A stretch of DNA of 64,000 bases from contig JAQRGA010000299.1 in the NCBI GenBank assembly GCA_029237695.1, forward strand, positions 109,068 to 173,067. Direction: 5' to 3'. Shown piece by piece: positions 34,601-45,887 of the stretch (position 1 is its first letter; each line of letters opens with the position of its first letter). The position numbers and the translations under genes are program-made. Source of the stretch: Conchocele bisecta. Its lineage: Eukaryota; Mollusca; Bivalvia; Lucinida; Thyasiridae. Under the pieces are notes generated by a model. It was given only the letters and a program-made list of their open reading frames with translations. It ran no database searches and was not told the origin of the DNA.

Positions 34601-37600
34601 ACTGCAAGCTAGGTATGTGTGCGGAACTCTCTAGACGGGACAACCACTGCTAGCTAGGTATGTGAGCGGAACCTCTCTAGAAACGGGGACACACTGCAAG
34701 CTAGGTATGTTTGCGGAACCTCTCTAGAAGGGACACTACTGCAAGTTAGGTATGTGTGGGGAACCTCTATAGACGGGACACTACTGTAAGCTAAGTATGT
34801 GTGCGGACCTCTCTAGACGGGACACTACTGCAAGCTAGGTATGTGTGGGGAACCTCCCTAGACGGGTCACCATTGCAAGCTAGGTAGTGTGCGGAACCTC
34901 TCTAGAACGGGACACTACTGGAAGCTAGGTATGTGTGCGGAACCTCTCTAGACGGACACTACTGCAAGCTAGGTATGTGGTGAACCTCTCTAGACGGGAC
35001 ACCACTGCAAGCTAGGTATGTGGTGAACCTCTCTAGACGGGACACTATTGCAAGCTAGGTACATGTATGTGTGCGGAACCTCTCTAGACGGGACACTACT
35101 GCAAGCTAGGTATGTGTGCGGAACCTCTGTAGACGGGACACCATTGCTAGCTAGGTATGTGTGCGGTACCTCTCTAGACGGGACACCATTGCTAGCTAGG
35201 TATGTGTGCGGAACCTCTCTAGACGGGACACTACTGCAAGCTAAGTATGTGTGCGGAACCTCTCAAGACGGGACACTACTGCAAGCTAGGTATGTGTGGG
35301 GAACCTCTCTAGACGGATCACCATTGCAAGCTAGGTATGTGTGCGGAACCTCTCTAGACGGGACACTACTGCAAGCTAGGTATGTGTGCGGAACCTCTCA
35401 AGACCGGACACCACTGCTAGCTAGGTATATCTGCGGAACCTCTCTAGACGGGACACCACTGCTAGCTAGGTATGTGTGGTGAACCTGTCTACACCGGACA
35501 CCACTGCAAGCTAGGTATGTGTGGTGAACCTCTCTAGACGGGACACCACTGATAGCTAGGTATGTGTGGGGAACCTCTCTAGACGGGACACCACTGCAAG
35601 ATAGGTATTTGTGCGGAACCTCTCTAGACGGGACACCACTGCAAGCTAGGTATGTGTGGGGAACCTCTCTAGACGGTACACCACTTCAAGCTAGGTATGT
35701 GTGCGGAACCTCTATAGACGGGACACTACTGCAAGCTAGGTATGTTTGCGGAACCTCTCTAGACCGGACACCACTGCTAGCTAGGTATATCTGCGGAACC
35801 TCTCTAGACGGGACACCACTGCTAGCTAGGTATGTGTGGTGAACCCGTCTACACCGGACACCACTGCAAGCTAGGTATGTGTGGTGAACCTCTCTAGACC
35901 GGACACCACTGCTAGCTAGGTATGTGTGGGGAACCTCTCTAGACGGGACACCACTGCAAGCTAGGTATGTGTGCGGAACGTTTCTAGACGGACACCACTG
36001 CTAGCTAGTGTGGTGCGGAACCTCTAGATGGGACACCACTGCAAGCTAGGTATGTGGTGTGAACCTCTCTAGACCGGACACCACTGCAAGCTAAGGTAGT
36101 GTGGTGAACCTCTCTAGACGGGACACTGTGCAAACTAGGTATGTGTGCGGACTTCTCTAGACTGGACACCACTGCTAGCTAGGTATGTGTGGTGAACCTC
36201 TCTAGAACGGGACACTACTGCTAGCTAGGTACGTGTGCGGACCTCTCTAGACGAGACACCACTGCAAGTTAGGTATGTGTGCGGAACCTATCTAGACGGG
36301 ACACTACTGCAAGCCAGGATTGTGTGCGGAATCTCTCTAGACGGGACACCACTGCAAGCTAGGTATGTTTGCGGAACCTCTCTAGAAGGGACACTACTGC
36401 AAGCTAGGTATGTGTGCGGAACCTCTCTAGACGGGACACTACTGCAAGCTAAGTATGTGTGCGGAACCTCTCAAGACGGGACACTACTGCAAGCTAGGTA
36501 TGTGTGGGGAACCTCTCTAGACGGGTCACCATTGCAAGCTAGGTATGTGTGCGGAACCTCTCTAGACGGGACACTACTGCAAGCTAAGTATGTGTGCGGA
36601 ACATCTCTAGATGGGACACTACTGCAAGCTAGGTATGTGTGCGGAACATCTCTAGATGGGACACTACTGCAAGCTAGGTATGTGTGCGGAACCTCTCTCG
36701 ACCGGACACCACTGCTAGCTAGGTATATCTGCGGGACCTCTCTAGACGGGACACCACTGCTAGCTAGGTATATCTGCGGAACCTCTCTAGACCGGACACC
36801 ACTGCTAGTTAGGTATGTGTGCGGAACCTCTCTAGACGGGACACCACTGCTAGCTAGGTATGTGTGCGGAACCTCTCTAGACGGGACACCACTGCTAGCT
36901 AGGTATGTGTGCGGAACCTCTCTAGACGGGACACCACTGCAAGCTAGGTATGTTTGCGGAACCTCTCTAGAAGGGACACTACTGCAAGTTAGGTATGTGT
37001 GGGGAACCTCTATAGACGGGACACTACTGTAAGCTAAGTATGTGTGCGGAACCTCTCTAGACGGGACACTACTGCAAGCTAGGTATGTGTGGGGAACGTC
37101 TCTAGACGGGTCACCATTGCAAGCTAGGTATGTGTGCGGAACCTCTCTAGACGGGACACTACTGGAAGCTAGGTATGTGTGCGGAACCTCTCTAGACGGG
37201 ACACTACTGCAAGCTAGGTATGTGGTGAACCTCTCTAGACGGGACACCACTGCAAGCTAGGTATGTGTGGTGAACCTCTCTAGACGGGACACTATTGCAA
37301 GCTAGGTACATGTATGTGTGCGGAACCTCTCTAGACGGGACACTACTGCAAGCTAGGTATGTGTGCGGAACCTCTGTAGACGGGACACCATTGCTAGCTA
37401 GGTATGTGTGCGGTACCTCTCTAGACGGGACACCATTGCTAGCTAGGTATGTGTGCGGAACCTCTCTAGACGGGACACTACTGCAAGCTAAGTATGTGTG
37501 CGGAACCTCTCAAGACGGACACTACTGCAAGCTAGGTATGTGTGGGGAACCTCTCTAGACGGATCACCATTGCAAGCTAGGTAGTGTGCGGAACCTCTCT

Positions 37601-38000
37601 AGACGGGACACTACTGCAAGCTAGGTATGTGTCGAACCTCTCAAGACCGGACACCACTGCTAGCTAGTATATCTGCGGAACCTCTCTAGACGGGACACCA
37701 CTGCTAGCTAGGTATGTGTGGTAAGAAACCTGTCTACACCGGACACCACTGCAAGCTAGGTATGTGTGGTGAACCTCTCTAGACGGGACACCACTGCTAG
37801 CTAGGTATGTGTGCGGAACCTCTCTAGACGGGACACTACTGCAAGCTAAGTATGTGTGCGGAACCTCTCTAGACGGGACACTACTGCAAGCTAGGTATGT
37901 GTGGGGAACCTCTCTAGACCGGACACCACTGCTAGCTAGGTATATTTGCGGAACCTCTCTAGACGGGACACCACTGCTAGCTAGGTATGTGTGCGGAACC
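22601..38000 (+). repeat. Higher-order repeats of ~1.88 kb within the satellite core
   Basis: A 43-bp marker monomer (GGAACCTCTAGACGGGACAC or its AGATGGG variant, lacking one CT) followed by two GGTGAACC monomers and a GACACTGTGCAAG or similar monomer recurs. It starts at about 22601, 23451, 26494, 28373, 29987, 31856, 33735, 36018 and 37996. Spacings are 850, 3043, 1879, 1614, 1869, 1879, 2283 and 1978 bp. A second marker, GGGTCACCATTGCAAGC, gives 1882 and 1870 bp at matching places. Deviations are close to whole numbers of monomers. Confidence 0.85.
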
Positions 38001-39084
38001 TCTAGACGGGACACCACTGCAAGCTAGGTATGTGTGTTGAACCTCTCTAGACCGGACACCACTGCAAGCTAGGTATGTGTGGTGAACCTCTCTAGACGGG
38101 ACACCACTGCAAGCTAGGTATGTGTGCGGAACCTCTCTAGACGGGACACCACTGCTAGCTAGGTATGTGTGCGGAACCTCTCTAGACGGGACACCACTGC
38201 AAGCTATGTATGTTTGCGGAACCTCTCTAGAAGGGACACTACTGCAAGCTAGGTATGTGTGGAGAACCTCTCTAGACGGGACACTACTGCAAGCTAAGTA
38301 TGTGTGCGGAACCTCTCTAGACGGGACACTACTGCAAGCTAGGTATGTGTGGGGAACCTCTCTAGGCGGGACACCATTGCTAGCTAGGTATGTGTGCGGT
38401 ACCTCTCTAGACGGGACACCATTGCTAGCTAGGTATGTGTGCGGAACCTCTCTAGACGGGACACTACTGCAAGCTAGGTATGTGTGGGGAACCTCTCTAG
38501 ACGGGACACTACTGCAAGCTAGGTATGTGTGGTGAACCTCTCTAGACGGGACACCACTGCAAGCTAGGTATGTGTGGTGAACCTCTCTTAGACGGGACAC
38601 TATTGCAAGCTAGGTACATGTATGTGTGCGGAACCTCTCTAGACGGGACACTACTGCAAGCTATGTATGTGTGCGGAACCTCTCTAGACGGGACACCACT
38701 GCTAGCTAGGTATGTGTGGCGAACCTCTCTAGACGGGACACTACTGCAAGCTAGGTATGTGTGCGGAACCTCTCTAGACGGGACACCACTGCTAGCTAGG
38801 TATATGTGCGGAACCTCTCTAGACGGGACACCACTGCAAGCTAGGTATGTGTGGTGAACCTCTCTAGACGGGACACCACTGCAAGCTAGGTATGTGTGCG
38901 GAACCTCTCTAGACGGGACACTACTGCTAGCTAGGTATGTGTGGGGAACCTCTCTAGACCGGACACCACTGCAAGCTAGGTATGTGTGCGGAACCTCTCT
39001 AGACGGGACACTACTGCTAGCTAGGTATGTGTGGGGAACCTCTCTATACCCACTGCAAGCTAGGTATGTGTGGTGAACCTATCT

Positions 39085-40030
39085 AGACCGGACACCACTG
39101 TGAACAACGTGTATATGTGCGGAACCTCACTGTAAACCTCTGTAGACGGGACACCACTGTAAGCCATGTACATGTGTGGAACCTCTCTGAACGGGATATC
39201 ACTGTAAACTAGGTATGGTTGCGGAACCTCTGTAGATAGGACACCACTGTAAGCCATGTACATGTGTGGAACCTCTCTGAACGGGATATCACTGTAAACT
39301 AGGTATGATTGCGGAACCTCTGTAGACGGGACACCACTGTAAGCCATGTACATGTGCGGAACCTCTCTGAACGGGATATCACTGTAAACTAGGTATGGTT
39401 GCGGAACCTCTGTAGATAGGACACCACTGTAAGCAATGTACATGTGCGGAACCTCTCTGAACGGGATATCACTGTAAACTAGGTATGGTTGCGGAACCTC
39501 TGTAGACGGGACACCACTGTAAGCCATGTACATGTGTGGAACCTCTCTGAACGGGATATCACTGTAAACTAGGTATGGTTGCGGAACCTCTGTAGACGGG
39601 ACACCACTGTAAGCCATGTACATGTGTGGAACCTCTCTGAACGGGATATCACTGTAAACTAGGTATGGTTGCGGAACCTCTGTAGACGGGACACCACTGT
39701 AAGCCATGTACATGTGTGGAACCTCTCTGAACGGGATATCACTGTAAACTAGGTATGGTTGCGGAACCTCTGTAGACGGGACACCACTGTAAGCCATGTA
39801 CATGTGTGGAACCTCTCTGAACGGGATATCACTGTAAACGAGGTATGGTTGCGGAACCTCTGTAGACGGGACACCACTGTAAGCCATGTACATGTGTGGA
39901 ACCTCTCTGAACGGGATATCACTGTAAACTAGGTATGGTTGCGGAACCTCTGTAGACGGGACACCACTGTAAGCCATGTACATGTGCGGAACCTCTCTGA
40001 ACCGGACACAACTGTAAACTAGGCATGTGT
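39085..40030 (+). repeat. Right satellite edge: 90-bp dimers, about 10 copies
   Basis: Each 90-bp unit is ACCTCTCTGAACGGGATATC, ACTGTAAACTAGGTATGGTT, GCGGAACCTCTGTAGACGGG, ACACCACTGTAAGCCATGTA, CATGTGTGGA. It repeats from 39181 onward with only a few substitutions, then decays through 40163. On the minus strand this leaves a 393-codon open frame of 30-residue repeats, best explained by the period and not by selection. Confidence 0.93.
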
Positions 40031-40184
40031 GCACAACCGCTACAGACCGGACAGAACTGTAAGCTACATGTAGGTATATGTGCGAAACCTCTCTATATGG
40101 GACAGCACAGTAAACTAGGTATGTTTTGGGAACCTCTCTAGACCGGACACCAATGCAAGCTTTAAAACTATGGAAGGGGATATC

Positions 40185-40470
40185 CGCCACTACATTGCAT
40201 GCTGCTTCATGACAAGGCAGTCGACCATTGTTACATGTCATCCTGCACTGCGGCTACTTGTTACTGCTTAATGACAACTCCATCGTGCATTATTACATTT
40301 CACATTGCATACCTCGATTGGCTATTTGACATTGTTACATGTCATCCTGCATCTTGGCTATACAATACTGCTTAGTGACAACTCCATCTTGCATTATTAC
40401 ATTGCATATTGCATACCTCGATTGGCTATTGGCAGTGGGATCGCGGTGACAGCATCCTCGGTCACTGTGC
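40185..40470 (+). repeat. Left arm of an inverted duplication; internal ~114-bp tandem duplication
   Basis: TTGTTACATGTCATCCTGCA, ACTGCTTAATGACAACTCCA or ACTGCTTAGTGACAACTCCA and GCATACCTCGATTGGCTATT occur twice. They are followed by the 39-bp block GGCAGTGGGATCGCGGTGAC / AGCATCCTCGGTCACTGTG (40431-40469), which is perfectly inverted at 41188-41226. Confidence 0.9.
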
Positions 40471-40487
40471 GGTCACTTTCGCAACAA

Positions 40488-40506
40488 CCCCCCCCCCCCC
40501 CCCCCC
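40488..40506 (+). repeat. Poly-C tract of 19
   Basis: An uninterrupted C run immediately after GCAACAA. Its length is uncertain in any sequencing technology. Confidence 0.85.
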
Positions 40507-40722
40507 TAACGGGAACGAGTTGGTCGAAGGGCGAAACTGAGGTCTCTTCGAGACCGGTGGCATAAACATAATTAGACGGATGGTGTTCAATCTCCCGAAA
40601 TAGTCACAGGTAAGGCGCTAAATGATGAAGACGGGATTATTTCCTTTGCGGCCAGAATGGATTAAATCACCTTTATTCACAATTCAATCAATCAACCAAG
40701 TTAAGAAAATATATATACAATT

Positions 40723-40895
40723 CAGGCCCATAGCCAGACCTGTTTGAAGTGGGGGGGGGTCGTTTCGAAGGCCTGAGGTATCTAGGGGGGTCTAAAAAAG
40801 TGGACCTGGAGGCTAAAAAAGTGGACCTCGAGACTGGTCGGGGGGGGGGGTCGTTAGACCGCTCCGACCCCCCCCCACCCCCGGCTACGGGCCTG
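40723..40895. mobile_element. 173-bp TIR element ending CAGGCCCRTAGCC
   Basis: Left end CAGGCCCATAGCCAGACCTG and inverted right end CAGGCCCGTAGCCGGGGGTG. The interior has G-rich and C-rich runs and two GTGGACCT units. CAATT lies directly outside both ends (40718-40722 and 40896-40900), a possible 5-bp target duplication. CAGGCCCGTAGCC-type ends are widespread in animal DNA transposons; the superfamily is not assigned here. Confidence 0.7.
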
Positions 40896-40900
40896 CAATT

Positions 40901-41164
40901 TGACAAACATTGATGGCATTGTGTCTAAGCAGTTAACACCATAACTCGTGTACATATAGAATAGTGATATAGCATTATGTTCGACTTTAGCTACACTAAA
41001 GCGCGAATGCACACGTACACATACACAAGCACGCGCTCACTTAATTCATCGTTTCTCATACAAATAAAACTGTTTTATTTTGCTGTACTGTTTCGCGTAC
41101 ATGCATTTATGCAGGTAGATACGCAATCGCGGTGATCCCCCGTGAACGACCACGGCCAATCACC
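40901..41164. other. No gene seen
   Basis: Ordinary AT-rich sequence. The spacer of the surrounding inverted duplication continues here. Confidence 0.4.
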
Positions 41165-41760
41165 GTGATAGCGTTCGGGCAGTGCATCACAGTGACCGAG
41201 GATGCTGTCACCGCGATCCCACTGCCTGAAACAGTGATCGCGGGGAACAGGTAGGCTATGCCCGCGGTGATCGACCACTTTAAATACATTACGTCCGCGG
41301 TGGCATTGACAAAATACCACAAGAAAAAAAGACTACTGTACTTATTTTGGAGCGCCACCTGACGTCATAATGGAAGCGTTCCCATTATGACAACAGAGGG
41401 CGTTGCACATTTTGCCAAGTTTCATTCGGCCTACTGCTTACTGCGATGTTGGCATCCCTCATTCGGCCATTTCATATTCTGACATGGGCCATTCTGCGTG
41501 CTTGCATGCGTCATTCGGCGGAATTCATATAGTCATATACGCATCCCAGCAAGCAGTAAGCAGAATGACACATGACAGAATATGGCATGTAACAATGTGA
41601 AATAGTCAATCGAGGTATGCAATATGCAATGCAATAATGCAAGATGGAGTTGTCATTAAGCAGTATTGTATAGCCAATATGCAGGATGACATTAACAATG
41701 TCAAATAGCCAATCGAGGTATGCAATGTGAAATGTAATAATGCACGATTGTTTATTATGA
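41165..41760 (-). repeat. Right arm of the inverted duplication
   Basis: Includes the 39-bp perfect inverse block at 41188-41226, a cluster of GTGATCGCGG-like motifs at 41110-41275, and the inverse of the tandem pair at 41600-41755 (AATAGCCAATCGAGGTATGC, TGGAGTTGTCATTAAGCAGT). A segment of about 340 bp (41227-41570), with several CATTCGGC motifs, separates the two homologous parts. Confidence 0.88.
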
Positions 41761-42086
41761 ACCATGTGATATCAGAATTTATTACCTCATTTACATATTG
41801 GCCCTATGACGTTGGTTTAGGGTCCTGGGACTCACCGTGGACAGAGTCAAACTTTCTTTGTTGCAATCTCTGGAATGAGATTACTCATCAAACTTCTGTG
41901 TACTTATCGGCTGTCAGCTTGGACGGTTTATGGCTTAATATTGACAGCGTTGCATAACATACAGACGAATTAATATGCAGATTTTCGACTTTAATATCTG
42001 TGAAAAATAAAATAATTTTCGCAATTCTTTGAATAAAAGTTCAATATTATCCCTGATTTGGAAATAAATACAATATTTAAAATCCA
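41761..42086. other. No gene seen
   Basis: AT-rich DNA with no recognised exon or repeat. Confidence 0.35.
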
Positions 42087-42296
42087 TGTAAAATAAAAAA
42101 CATTCTGATATGAATATTGACCGAAATCGACCAATAATTATAAAGTTGACATCTTTGTTAAATGATTGTCTCTTAAATAACAACTGTTTTGAGACCTGTG
42201 AATACCCAGATCAGCCTGCACATCCGCACAGTCTCATCATGACCTACACCGCTGGCTACTGTATGGGTCGGACCAAATTCCAGTTCATAACAAGAT
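42087..42296 (+). repeat. ~200-bp segment also present at 44379 and 46097
   Basis: CGACCAATAATTATAAAGTT, GACATCTTTGTTAAATGATT, GATCAGCCTGCACATCCGC, AGTCTCATCATGACCTACAC and AAATTCCAGTTCATAAC occur in the same order at 44396-44570 and 46114-46288. Confidence 0.9.
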
Positions 42297-42921
42297 CCTC
42301 CGTCTTCTTTTAAATGCGACCCTGCATTTATATAAATACACATCCAATTGACGGATATTGTTAAATTTACATACATTGAGGTTAAATCCACCATCTATTG
42401 TTCTTGTAACATTATGATTCAGACAATGTCATTTGGTTTGGTGGGCCATGTGCCATTTTGTAATTGTTGTGATTGTTTGTTATCTCTGTATTTATTATAA
42501 TAATTCACATAGTTATCCGCATGAATAGTGATTATTACCAATTGATTTGATTTATCTCACCCATAGTTCAGACGCAGTGACATTAGCAGTAACCAGATCG
42601 CATTTTGCCTAAGATTGATGACAATGGCAATACATGTTGTGTAGCTGATTGAATACAGAGATAACGCTCAACAGACATATAATCCTGTGAATTTGGGATA
42701 CCGTATTTTCCCACGATATATGCAGACAGCAATTACAGAATGATTGTGTGGCCAATACAAGTACATATACATGAATCCTATATTGGCATGAATCCTATAC
42801 TGGCATTGATAAAGCTATGCTCTCTTTATTGAATGGTTATTTCTCTGCCAAGGACGAAATAATTACCTCTGCAAAATGTAATGGGAAATATTTTGTGAAC
42901 ACATGACTTGTTTGCAAATAT
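42297..42921. other. No gene seen
   Basis: AT-rich. GGCATGAATCCTATAYTGGC is duplicated in tandem near 42770-42810. No exon is recognised. Confidence 0.4.
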
Positions 42922-44373
42922 AACAAGAGGGCCATGATGGCCCTAATTCGCTCACCTGACTCCATGAACACCAGAGGAGAATGGGACATTGAGTTCATGC
43001 GTTTTAAAAAATTGTGTTATTTTTAGATGGCGGTCATCTTGGATTAAGCGATGACTCTCATTTTACCAAATCTGAAATGCTTCACCCAAGGATCTTAACT
43101 TCCAGCATCGGCCATGTGGTTCCTGAGAAAAATAAGTTCAAAATCTCGATTAAATGGACCTTTTGGTGGAGGACATAATCATCCGATTCCGACAAATATT
43201 GCACCAGAACAATCGCCTCATCGATACCTTCAATTTGATATATGACATGAGCATATTCGGTCAAAAATAAAATTTGACCCCAATTTAACCCCACGGGTCA
43301 AGCCCATTTTTGACCCCGGGGTCACCATTTTCACAACTTTGAAAGAGCATTGTACATCGATCATTCCTACCAAGTTAAGTCGAAATCCGACCAGCGGTTC
43401 ATGAGAAGAAGAATTTTGAAATCTCTAATAAAAGAACGACCTTTTGACATTTCGGCGGCCATCTTGGATGACATAACAATCTGATTTCGACAAAAAATGT
43501 AGCAGAGTGATCGCCTCATTGATACCTTCGATTTGATATATAACATTACCATATTCGGTCAAAAATAAAATTTGACCCCACGGGCCACGCCCATTTTTGA
43601 CCCCGAGGTCACCTTTTAACAACTTTGAAAGAGCATTGTACATCGATTATTCCTAACAAGTTTCGTCAAAATCCGGCTAGGGTTCATGAGAAGAAGATTT
43701 ATTAAGAATTTATGCTATTTTTAGACGGCAGCCATCTTGGATTAGCGATGACCTCCATTTTAACAAATCTGAAAAAGCTTCACCCATGGACCATAACTTT
43801 TAAGTTTGGCTACCATGGGCCAAGCGGTTCATGTGAAGAAGAATTTTGAAATCTCTAATAAAAGAACGACCTTTTGACCTTTCGGCGGCCATCTTGGATG
43901 ACATAACCATCCGATTTCGACAAAAAATGCACCAGAGTGATCGCCTCATTGATACCTTCAATTTGATATATGACATGACCATATTCGGTCAAAAATATAA
44001 TTTGACCCCAATTTGACCACACGGGCCACGCCTATTTTTGACCACGGGGTCACCATTTTAACAACTTTGAAAGAGCATTGTACATCGATCATTCCTACCA
44101 AGATTTGTCGAAATCCGGTTGGCGGTTCTTGAGAAGAAGATTTTTGAAGAATTTGTGCTATTTTTAGACGGCGGCCATCTTGTATTAAGTAATGACGTCA
44201 TTTTAACAATTTTGCAATCCCCCTACCTAAGGACCATGACCATGAAGTTTGGTGACTATAGGCCCAATGGTTACCGAGGAGAAGACGTTTGAAAATGTTC
44301 ACGGACGACGACGGACGACGACGGACACATTGCGGTAACAATAGCTCACATGAGCTTCGCTCAGGTGAGCTAA
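42922..44373 (+). mobile_element. Hairpin-terminated non-autonomous element, copy B
   Basis: Same start (AACAAGAG, GGGCCATGATGGCCC) and same end (TAGCTCACATGAGC ... CTCAGGTGAGCTAA) as copy A, with about three interior units. It is joined on the right to AACAAACATTCTGATATG, not to GGTCAAGG. Its last ~200 bp, from 44170, are included in the 1.72-kb tandem duplication. Confidence 0.85.
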
Positions 44374-44571
44374 TAACAAACATTCTGATATGAAATCGAC
44401 CAATAATTATAAAGTTGACATCTTTGTTAAATGATTGTCTCTTATATTAACTAACACAACTGTTTTGAGACCTGTGAAGACCCAGATCAGCCTGCACATC
44501 CGCGCAGTCTCATCATGACCTACACCGCTCGCTACAGTATGGGTCAGACCAAATTCCAGTTCATAACATAG

Positions 44572-44636
44572 GTGCGGAACCTCCCTAGACCGGACACCAC
44601 TATTATAAACTAGATATGTGCGCGGAACCTTGTACA
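44572..44636 (+). repeat. Isolated satellite-related unit
   Basis: GTGCGGAACCTCCCTAGACC followed by GGACACCACT, then ATAAACTAGATATGTGCGCG and GAACC. This is one diverged 45-bp-type monomer more than 4 kb from the array. It is duplicated at 46288-46350 as part of the 1.72-kb duplication. Confidence 0.85.
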
Positions 44637-44639
44637 CGA

Positions 44640-45640
44640 TGTGGGCCCAGCATCCCCCCCCCCCCCGTTCCAGCACACCTCCATCCCGGATAGTGCTCTC
44701 AACGGACCTCAACGTTACTGTTATTTGGACTTGATGTTATTCAAACGAACAGCGCGATCATCTGGTGTACGATGTAGGCCGAGTGCCGCGTTCCAGCACA
44801 TCTCACTTCCGGCTAGTGCTCTCACCTGTGGATAACGGCCACCCCGGATACAACGAACGTGACTATCTGCTGCTTTTATGGCGTGGGTGGGGGTATTCAA
44901 ACGAGTTAGACTGGGAACTGAAGCCTGGAACATCGCGGCCACCTAGTACACACTGTGGGCCCAGTCCCCCCATAAGCGTTCCAGCACGCCTCCATCCCGG
45001 CTAGTGCTCTCAACTGTGCTTAGCCGCCAGCACGGACATAAGGAACCTCACTGTTACTGTTATTTCAGCTTGCTATTCAAACGAGTTGAGCTGGAAACAG
45101 AAGCCTGGAACAGCGCTGCCACCTGGTGTACGATGTAGACCGAGTGCCACTGTAGGCGTTCCAGCACATCTCGCCTCCGGATAGTGCTCTCACCTGTGGT
45201 TAACTGCCACCCCGGATACAACGAACGTTTTTATGGCGTGGGTGTGGATATTCAAACGAGCTAGACTGGGAACTGAAGCATGGAACAGCGCGGCCACCTA
45301 GTACACGATGTGGGCCCCGTCCGTAAGCGTTCCAGCATGCCTTCATCCCGGTTAGTGCTCTAAACTGTGCTTAGCGGCCAGCACGGACATAAGGAACCTC
45401 ACTATTACTGTTATTTCAGCTTGATGTTATTCAAACGAGTTATGCAGGAAACAGAAGCCTGGAACAGCGTGGTCACCTGGTGTACGATGTAGGCCGAGTG
45501 CCCCTGTAGGTGTTCCAGCACATCTCGCTTCCGGCTAGTGTTCTCACCTGTGGATAACACCTACCCCGGATACAACGAACGTCACTATTTGCTGCTTTTA
45601 TGGCGTGGGTGGGGGTATTCAAACGAGTTAAGACTGGGAA
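44640..45640 (+). repeat. Dimeric ~175-bp tandem repeat, 6 monomers
   Basis: GTTCCAGCACRYCTC marks monomers at about 44669, 44790, 44978, 45150, 45328 and 45508 (spacing 121, 188, 172, 178, 180). Two types alternate: A (ACGATGTGGGCCC ... GCTTAGCCGCCAGCACGGAC) and B (GTACGATGTAGGCCGAGTGC ... CACCCCGGATACAACGAACG). This gives a ~350-bp dimer. The array is repeated in the second copy of the duplication. Confidence 0.88.
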
Positions 45641-45887
45641 CTGAAGCCTGGGATCTACGTGTACAGGTATTGTAGGCACAATTTGAACGAGACACGTTTG
45701 TAAAACATGGAAATACCCCCTTGGCATACTTGACTGTTTCAGCGATCCGTTGACGGAAAAAACAAGAGCTGTAGGAGAACAGCAAAGCTCGACTACGAGG
45801 GTTGTCGATGTACACATAGCTTGCAAACAAGGTGGCCGCGGCCTGCATAAAAACCTTAACCAAGGTTGGCTAAAAACCTTAACCAAG

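Larger units (their letters stand above)
20528..40163 (+). repeat. 19.6-kb satellite array of 45-bp monomers
   Basis: The monomer is 45 bp: GGAACCTCTCTAGACGGGAC then ACYACTGCAAGCTAGG and TATGTGTGC. About 430 units lie in one orientation. TCTAGA occurs in nearly every unit and GCTAGC in one major variant. Because 45 is divisible by 3, long frames stay open on both strands (265 codons sense, 393 antisense), giving 15-residue protein repeats. These are broken by TGGTGA variants and by 43- and 44-bp units, so they are not credible genes. The edges (20528-21000 and 39085-40030) diverge and form 90-bp dimers; the core is homogenised. Confidence 0.98.
44170..45887 (+). repeat. 1.72-kb tandem duplication, copy 1
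   Basis: Starts inside element B at GGCGGCCATCTTGTATTAAG and ends at AAAAACCTTAACCAAG. It matches 45888-47600 with few substitutions and indels. Contents: the element B tail, the ~200-bp repeated segment, a lone satellite-like unit, six ~175-bp monomers, and the start of another hairpin-ended element (AACAAGAGCTGTAGGAGAAC at 45761). Confidence 0.93.

Noticed and set aside
36235..37250. 265-codon sense and 259-codon antisense frames encoding 15-residue repeats
   Set aside because: Both strands are open over the same DNA, units vary freely at conserved-looking residues, and frames break wherever 43- or 44-bp monomers or GGTGA variants occur. There is no signal of protein selection.
20528..40163. 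CRISPR-like array
   Set aside because: Units are contiguous 45-mers without unique spacers, in a eukaryotic context, and no cas genes are present.
20528..40163. CENP-B box in the satellite monomer
   Set aside because: AGACGGG fits the ANNCGGG half of the box, but the required TTCG at the proper distance upstream is replaced by ACCT, so the motif is not satisfied.
39060..40241. 393-codon minus-strand open frame of 30-residue repeats
   Set aside because: It lies entirely in the 90-bp satellite edge. A period divisible by 3 with no stop in one frame explains it, and the opposite strand and other parts of the array behave the same way.
40488..40506. G-quadruplex or regulatory element at the poly-C run
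   Set aside because: A single homopolymer next to duplicated repeats; length is unreliable and no further G-tract pattern supports a function.
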